Below the pieces are notes generated by a model. That model was not told where the DNA came from. It did not search any database and saw only the letters and a list, made by a program, of their open reading frames with translations. A stretch of 64,000 bases of DNA from Sodiomyces alkalinus F11 (lineage: Eukaryota; Ascomycota; Sordariomycetes; Glomerellales; Plectosphaerellaceae): contig NW_021167081.1 of the NCBI RefSeq assembly GCF_003711515.1, positions 930,001 through 994,000 on the forward strand, in the 5' to 3' direction. Shown here piece by piece: positions 58,270 to 64,000 of the stretch; position 1 is the stretch's first letter; each line of letters starts with the position of its first letter. The position numbers and the translations under genes were made by a program.

Positions 58270-58752
58270 ATGGTATGCCTCAAATCGCATGTGCCATGGG
58301 CGTCCTTCGATTGGCCTATTGCTTACATTCATTAGGCGACCCGAGATCTCCAGACCCCGTCCTACGTTCTAGGCGCCCTTACTGCCACCGGCGGCATCAT
58401 CGGTTTCCTCAAAACCCGCTCCTTGCCCTCCATCGTTGCGGGGTGCACGGTCGGTTTACTCTGTAAGTCCTACGGCTCCCATCTTGGGCCGAGCTCTCTC
58501 CTTGCATGATCCGTACTAGGAATAGACAATGGGTCCGCTGACGTCTGAGAAGATGGACTTGGTGGCTATCGCATCCAAAACCGCGAACCCTATGGCGTCG
58601 AACTAAGTCTACTTGCTTCTGCTGTCCTGGGAGGCTCCGCCATTCCTCGCGCGATACGCCTTCGAAAGCCCGTTCCAGTCCTGCTCAGCTTGCTCTCTGC
58701 CTTCGGCTTGTTCACCTTTGGAAACGAATTCCGCCGCAATTTGCAAATCTAG
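58270..58752 (+). CDS. TMEM14-family membrane protein
   Basis: Small four-helix membrane protein of the TMEM14/UPF0136 family; animal members sit in the mitochondrial inner membrane (TMEM14C in haem synthesis), but the fungal role is unknown. Exons 58270-58272, 58336-58462 and 58553-58752 give 109 residues. The first coding exon is just the ATG, directly followed by an intron with donor GTATGC. The second intron ends in AAG at 58552 rather than the TAG at 58520, since only that choice gives GLLYGLGGYRIQNREPYGVE. Four hydrophobic segments are seen: YVLGALTATGGIIGFL, SIVAGCTVGLLYG, LSLLASAVLGGSAI and VLLSLLSAFGLFTFG. Confidence 0.88.
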
Positions 58753-59096
58753 TGATATTGTACAGCGGGAAGCGGCGATCCTCTAGGGTTGTTTAGGTAG
58801 TCTGTATACAGCTACCAAGGGTGGCCGTTGTGTCTTGCGTTCTCCCAGCGTGAGCTGCCCAGACCATATACCCCGCGCCGTGTAACAATTATCCCGAATC
58901 TTGGTCGCGCCATGCTATGGAATCCCATCCCCGAACGCATGTCGTGCAAAAATGCAACAGTGCCATAGTGGTATTCGCTGCAACAGTCCTTGTGTCCATA
59001 ATACAGTCGTAGCGCGTATCGTGTTGTATCGTATCATATCGTACAGCCGAGGGGGACGCCGGGTGTATAAAAAAGCCCCCGATTGGGGACGAGGAA
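58753..59096. other. intergenic between convergent genes
   Basis: 344 bases of 3' flanking DNA between the TMEM14-family gene and cmc2. CGTATCGTGTTGTATCGTATC near 59017-59042 is a short imperfect repeat. No gene seen. Confidence 0.5.
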
Positions 59097-59407
59097 CTAA
59101 TTGTCCAAGCTGAGCGACTTGTGGAGTTCATCGACCCTTCTCTGGTATTCTTCCTTCTTGGTCCTAGCAGCTGCTCTGTTGTTGTCGAGTCGCTTCATGC
59201 GCGCCGCATAAAGACAATCCGAAACTTTACGCTTCGCATCGTTGCAGTTTCCGAGGGACTTGTAAAGGAATCCTCTGGCATGGCACTCCTCGAGTGCATT
59301 CATGACTTCGGCGCACTCTGGACGTCGAGAGTTAGTCGGCGAGTATGTCCAAGGAGAAAGTGGGTGCACTTTCCAATGTTTTCTTCCGTGTGTAGATGAG
59401 GATGCAT
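59097..59407 (-). CDS. cmc2: mitochondrial Cx9C protein Cmc2 (splice frame unclear)
   Basis: Twin Cx9C protein of the mitochondrial intermembrane space needed for cytochrome oxidase assembly. Exon 1 starts at 59407 with the family-typical MHPHLHTEENIGK. Exon 2 reads ECAEVMNALEECHARGFLYK, then LGNCNDAKRKVSDCLYAARM, giving CxxxxxxxxxC pairs, to the stop at 59097-59099. The obvious intron (59369 to 59318, with a CTAAC branch site) joins the two parts out of frame by one base, and no other GT-AG choice repairs it. Either there is a one-base indel (assembly error or mutation) or splicing is unusual. The protein blocks themselves are intact. Confidence 0.75.
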
Positions 59408-59802
59408 TTTGACGTGTTGACTTTGTTGGACTCTCTGATGTGGCGGAAGATTGAGCGGGTAGATAATGGGCTGAGGTTTCAATTGAACGAACGTATGCGG
59501 TCGAGATGGTACCTGACTTAACCGGTAAGACGCTCGGACCAGTCTAGACGTGGCACAGTGGGACGACAAGCCTAATTACCCCATACCTAAGGTACTACTG
59601 GCTCTATGAGCCTTCGTGCACTTCACATGATCCATGATTGAGGCAGGCATATCAATTATAAGCCGCCTTACGAATTCCACGACCCGTGTGGCTCTTGCGT
59701 ATTTGTGAAACCGACGCAACTGATTCACTTGTATCTTTCGGTGCCGACTTGCTCTCGAATCCCTCGCTTTGGGCTACAAGGCCCTTCTTGATCGCATACA
59801 AG
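59408..59802. other. divergent promoter region, cmc2 / prefoldin 2
   Basis: 395 bases between divergent genes; no further gene seen. Confidence 0.5.
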
Positions 59803-60474
59803 ATGTCAACCCAAGCGGCTTCATCTGCCGCACCACAAGGTACGAGTTCAAGAAAACAGCAAGGTAGGTCTACATCCGGCTACAGTCTCAGGACCATGGA
59901 CTAATGTCGTCCCTTTTAGAAATGCAAAATCAATACGCCGTTTACAAAAACACCCTGCAGAAAATTGCCCAGAAAATCGGCGATGTGGAGCAAGAAGCAG
60001 AAGAGCACAAGTATGTCTACTCCATGGCTGTCGGCTGTCGTCCTCATGTCGTACCCCGCGATCCATACTCCTCTGGGCTTAGAATTACGACGACACCTTG
60101 GCGGCCATGAGATGTTTTTTTGGGCCCCTCTCGTGACCTCACTCCAAGCCGCTTACTGCTCGTCTCGTCTGACAAATTCAATAGACTCGTGCTAGAAACT
60201 CTGCAGCCGCTCTCCGGCGATCGCAAAGCGTTTCGGCTCGTAAATGGTGTTCTCATGGAACAGACGGTAAAGGATGTGCTACCAGCTCTCACAACCAACT
60301 CAGAGGGCCTGAGGAAGGTCCTGGAGGACCTCGTGAAACAGTACAAGACAAAGCAGGAGGAGCTAGAAAAATGGAAGGTAAGCGTAACCCCCTTTGGTTC
60401 TTCGCTATAAAGAGCGGAAAAGCTCATACATTCCGATGCAGAAAAAGAACAATATCCAAGTTGTCCAGACATGA
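59803..60474 (+). CDS. gim4: prefoldin subunit 2 (Gim4)
   Basis: Beta-type subunit of the hexameric prefoldin chaperone that hands actin and tubulin to CCT. Exons 59803-59863, 59920-60010, 60185-60377 and 60442-60474 give 125 residues. It begins MSTQAASSAAPQGTSSRKQQ, then a coiled coil (MQNQYAVYKNTLQKIAQKIG), the beta-hairpin region with FRLVNGVLMEQTVKDVLPAL, and the second coil (LEDLVKQYKTKQEELEKWK) ending NNIQVVQT. All joins keep frame. Confidence 0.93.
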
Positions 60475-61940
60475 GCCCAGTCTGGACGATTAGGATCCGG
60501 ACGTTCAGATCGGTGCTTGTGCTTTCTCCCCCGAGATTGCTACGCCCTGGGAAGGAAACATGCTACAATCCAGGCATCTGGGTTGTAAATAGGCCGGCGT
60601 GAGCCCCTCCGGCGGCACACTGCCTGGGCAGTCTCCTAGGCTATCTTCTACGCTAGGTTTTCGTTGGGACAGGGTCTCGAGCGATTTCGACTAATCCGTT
60701 TGTCCTGCGACGCTGTCGACAGAGCAGGCAATGTGATGGTAAACGCCGGGTTGGAAGAACCTTGTTTATAGCCATCCCTCTGACAGAGAATAGACAACTG
60801 GTCAGGCTGCTGAATGTGATACATTCGTCAAGTATGTTGGTTGAGTGAGTAATAAAAAGCCGCATAGTCTTGGGCGTTCTCCACGTTTCTGCCAGAAATT
60901 CCCCTTCGTGTTTACTCAGTGCAGTGGGCATGTCATTGGGCAACTAAGGTGGCTTCCCTGCCTATGATACAAAACGATTGATTGTCCAATTGTTTTGATA
61001 ATAATGTCCGTATAAGACTGTTTATGTCAGAGGACATGGGAGAAAAGAATGACCTTGGACTAGACACTGGGTCGGGAGGGCGAAAGTTCACCTGGCAGAA
61101 CAAAAGCATATCAGCCCAACTGCTGCACCTTTTGCTAAAATCCCACCCGGCCAATGCGGGGAACTGGCGGTGCGGAGCAGTAAGCTACATGCCGGCGCTG
61201 TCGCTGCAGGGGGGCCGGAGAGCCCAAGCGGACGGCATGGTGGGCAGATGCTTGATGCTACCCAACTTAATGGAGGGCGAAGGGCCGGCAGTCACAGAGT
61301 ATCAACGCCGCAAAGACTGGGATATAATACTGCTGTTTTGTCGGAGTCGCTAGAGAACCTCTGAGCTGTCCCCATGATGTCAGGACAAGAAGCATGGCCA
61401 ACACATGAGGCGGGAGAAGCAACAATAGGTACACAGCGACCCGATCTCGAGAGTAGGTACCCTCAATCAACATTGGGATTTGCGACGCAAGTCGGTCCAA
61501 AACAGCATGCCGTAGCGCAATTACCTAAGGTACTCCGAGTAGGCTCGTAGGTAAGGTAGGTACTCCGCACTGTCCGTCCTTTTAGTATCAGGCATGACGA
61601 CAAATGAATGTTGTAGCGAAGTGTCTTCCATAGCAGCTTCATGTACATTATTTCGTATCGAGAGGCTTTTTGTCGATATGATAAGGTACTTAATAATAGG
61701 TGCTAGTAATTCGTATATGGACACACCCTCTCGTGTCTCCCCAACTTTATTTTGGTAGTCCGAAGTACCTCAGGATCTACCCACGGAGTCATCATTCTGG
61801 GAGCTCTTGAGGGACCGTGCTTGATGGTATCGATAGGCTCCTGTCAGCTTTCACGTTCCCAGAAATCCACTTTCTCCTTTCCATCAACCAACCCCACGTC
61901 CTTCTGCCGATTCCTTAAGCGAACTCCTCAACTGCCTTTA

Positions 61941-61980
61941 CCACCTTACCTTACCTACCTACCTACCCACCTACCTACAC
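61941..61980. repeat. ACCT/TACC simple repeat
   Basis: Run of CCTTACC, CCTACC and CCTAC units on the plus strand, an expanded example of the ACCTACCT motif seen all over the intergenic DNA of this window. Confidence 0.7.
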
Positions 61981-62099
61981 GCCCCTCGACTGGACAACAG
62001 ACTTCACTGTACCGGACAAGTTACAGACAAAACCCTGTTACCTACAGTATCCACGACCAAGATACTGCGTCAGGCCTCCACTAGGGTGCTTGTCTTGAC

Positions 62100-62482
62100 C
62101 CAATCTTGTTCGAGCTTGAGCTCGAAATACGTTGCAACTTTGCATCCCGTCACTCACGAGTTGGTGCACCCTTCATCCAAGGCACCCGTCCGATTGCTGG
62201 TGTAACCCGTAAGCGGAAAAGCCAGCGCTCGAATCCAGACTCTCACCTATCTTCAGCCCTAATTGACGTTTCCTCTGCGCGTAATCACCCAGGCGCGACT
62301 GTCGCGAAGCCCCGATACAACCGCCCATTCGCTGCGTCCAGACACAACAGCAAAGCGAGCCCACGGCGTCGGATACGGATCCATCCGCCAGTCGGCCCAA
62401 TAGCTACTGGCCATCTTCCAGCCCAATCTGACTAGCGGTCCGGAGGCCATTCCCTGACCGGCGATCAACCGTTGCGCCCAAT
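62100..62482 (+). promoter_or_regulatory. cluster of four CCAAT boxes upstream of hapC
   Basis: CCAAT pentamers in the same orientation at 62100-62104, 62397-62401, 62423-62427 and 62478-62482, i.e. about 425-805 bases before the hapC start codon. The complex containing HapC binds this motif, so autoregulation is possible. The motif is short and no binding data can be seen here. Confidence 0.4.
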
Positions 62483-62905
62483 TCACACGGCCAAGTCCAA
62501 GTCCCACGAGACCCACATCACTGAGGAACAACATCAACTCCCTACCTTACTGACGCAAAGGGGACCTCAGAGGCGCACAGCTATTCCCCGTCCCCCCAAC
62601 CGTCTGCTTTGCTGCCTAGTCATCAATCCTAGACCAAGAGCCAAGGTCACATTCCCAGTTCAGGCAAGACACCGCACACGGGCCCGTTAGAACCTGAAGT
62701 CAAATTAGCGAAAACGGGGTGTGTGTGAACATACAGAGTAATCAACGAAGCTTTGAGTGAAGGGTTGAGCCGCAAGGCCTTGCAACCCCTACTATTCCTG
62801 CTACGTGGCCAGGGGAACACATCATCCCTACCGGTACCCGCCGTGTGCAATCTGGAAGTCCAAGCAATCGCAAGAACGCTAGCAGCCGCCTGCAAGTAGC
62901 CAAAT

Positions 62906-64000
62906 ATGTCCGACTCCCCCCAATCTCCTCCCAAGGATGTCGACCAAGGTGCACCGTCACCCGGCGACGAAGGACAAATGAACGATCCTCAAGACCCACA
63001 GTCCACCGGCCTCTCCTACGAGTTCGAGGTAAAGGAGCAGGACAGATGGTTGCCTATAGCCAATGGTATGTCTTCTCCCCCGTCAGACGTCGACTTGTGA
63101 TTTGACGCGGGCATTCCCATCCACACAATTACTTCTTCCTTTTCATCTGTAATATTACTGGTGTGCCTGGGACTGGCATATCCTGTTCTTGCCGCTGCTG
63201 GGGGCACATCTCTAAGGGGGGCTAGGTCCTCATCCAACGATATGAGCTGGAAACCAACAGCGTGCATGAACCAGTCGTCTGTCCATGTCTCACGCTTCAT
63301 CCCCCAAGTCGCCGGAAACACCCAGCGTTCACGGCACGAAGAAGGACAGTGAAGGTGATCGATACGACGAGCCTGATGCTAACATTCGCAATTTCGCGCC
63401 AGTCGCCCGGATTATGAAGAATGCTCTCCCTGAAAATGCGAAGATTGCCAAAGAGGCAAAGGAGTGCATGCAGGAGTGTGTGAGCGAGTTCATCTCCTTT
63501 ATAACCAGCGAGGGTAAGCCAAGCTCACTTTATGAGAACGTCTCTGCATGACCACTTTCTATGATGCGGGAAGAAAAATATTGTGGCAACCAAGAGGCAA
63601 TCTGACAATTTTTTTTTCTTCCTTCTTTTTTGCAGCTTCGGAGAAATGCCACCAGGAAAAGCGAAAGACGGTAAACGGCGAAGATATTTTGTTTGCCATG
63701 ACGTCGCTAGGCTTTGAAAACTACGCAGAGGCACTTAAGATTTACCTCTCCAAATATCGTGAAGTATGTGTACCCTCCCTCCCTCCCCTTTGCATTTTCC
63801 AAACATCCATCCAGTCGCGCTGCTCTACCCTGTCCCCTCAGAGCAGCAAACGAATATGGAAGCCTTGGCACACGAGAACTGCAATAAATACCACGAAGCT
63901 AAATCCTAGTAGCAGCAGTCACAGTCCAACAGGAGCGAGGGCCAGGCGAACCGCCCCAACAGTGCTTACGGCAGCCACCCTCCTAGTGGTGCTGGGAATT
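62906..64000 (+). CDS. hapC: CCAAT-binding factor subunit HapC (NF-YB/Hap3), 3' end beyond window
   Basis: Histone-fold subunit that pairs with HapE and then HapB to bind CCAAT. Exons 62906-63065, 63403-63513, 63636-63763 and a last exon from 63913 running past the window edge. The Pro/Ser/Asp-rich N terminus leads into [20 protein letters not shown], rebuilt across intron 1; the histone fold follows with [40 protein letters not shown] and [19 protein letters not shown]. For the last exon I favour the acceptor at 63912, giving [20 protein letters not shown], a Gln/Asn-rich tail usual for the family. An acceptor at 63843 gives [20 protein letters not shown] and a stop at 63907, for a 154-residue form. 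Intron 1 (337 bases) holds an alternative ATG-led open frame. Confidence 0.93.

Larger units (their letters stand above)
60475..62905. other. long region upstream of hapC
   Basis: About 2.4 kb without a supported gene. The left part holds the prefoldin 3' end; the right part is C-rich on the plus strand and probably forms the hapC promoter and leader. It contains a TACC simple repeat at 61941-61980 and a cluster of four CCAAT boxes at 62100-62482. Frames up to about 125 codons exist but resemble nothing I know. Confidence 0.45.

Noticed and set aside
62106..62435. 109-codon frame upstream of hapC
   Set aside because: No similarity; lies in the probable hapC leader with CCAAT boxes.
1..64000. 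Transposons, 5S rRNA, tRNA, CRISPR or secondary-metabolite cluster
   Set aside because: Looked for transposase, reverse transcriptase and synthase motifs, 5S rRNA and tRNA box sequences on both strands; none seen. CRISPR is not expected in a fungal nuclear genome.

Overview
The window is nuclear DNA of a filamentous ascomycete (Pezizomycotina, most likely Sordariomycetes). Genes carry short introns of about 50-150 bases with GT-AG ends and CTAAC/CTGAC-like branch sites. Intergenic DNA is rich in C/T tracts and in ACCTACCT/GGTACC-type motifs, and the proteins match fungal families (HapB, HapC, Sdc1, Kel3, Dop1, Mon1, Wss1). The genus cannot be told from the sequence alone. I recognise no transposon, rRNA, tRNA or CRISPR array.

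Layout. 0-9 kb: U2AF large subunit, ribosomal protein S13, COMPASS subunit Sdc1 (minus) and the nuclease FAN1. 9-20.5 kb: a gene-poor stretch with one uncharacterised minus-strand gene at 11.7-12.5 kb and the remains of a protein kinase gene at 15 kb. 20.5-29.3 kb: the CCAAT-factor subunit HapB (NF-YA), a small-molecule phosphotransferase of the ACAD10/11 kinase type, and the checkpoint kinase Bub1. 29.5-43.3 kb: Apn1 endonuclease IV (minus), DGAT2 (minus), Kel3/KLHDC4, the Wss1 protease, Vps71 of SWR1 (minus), a small mitochondrial membrane protein, and protein disulfide isomerase (minus). 43.3-45.4 kb is intergenic. 45.4-57.8 kb: Mon1 (minus) and the divergent giant Dop1, then Tgs1 (minus), GRASP/Grh1 and Ost2 (minus). 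58.2-60.5 kb: a TMEM14-family protein, Cmc2 (minus) and prefoldin subunit 2. 60.5-64 kb: a long leader and then HapC (NF-YB), which runs off the right edge.

Most genes are single-copy housekeeping genes. Loose themes are DNA repair (FAN1, Apn1, Wss1), the early secretory and endosomal system (PDI, Ost2, Grh1, Dop1, Mon1), and chromatin/transcription (Sdc1, Vps71, HapB, HapC). Two of the three core subunits of the CCAAT-binding complex lie 42 kb apart. Points most worth a second look: a retained-intron, Mad3-like form of Bub1; an out-of-frame exon junction in cmc2; an alternative first exon and two competing last-exon acceptors in hapC; a frameshifted kinase relic; a KAR2-type UPR element upstream of pdi1; and a cluster of CCAAT boxes upstream of hapC. 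All exon borders below were worked out by hand from reading frame, splice signals and family similarity.
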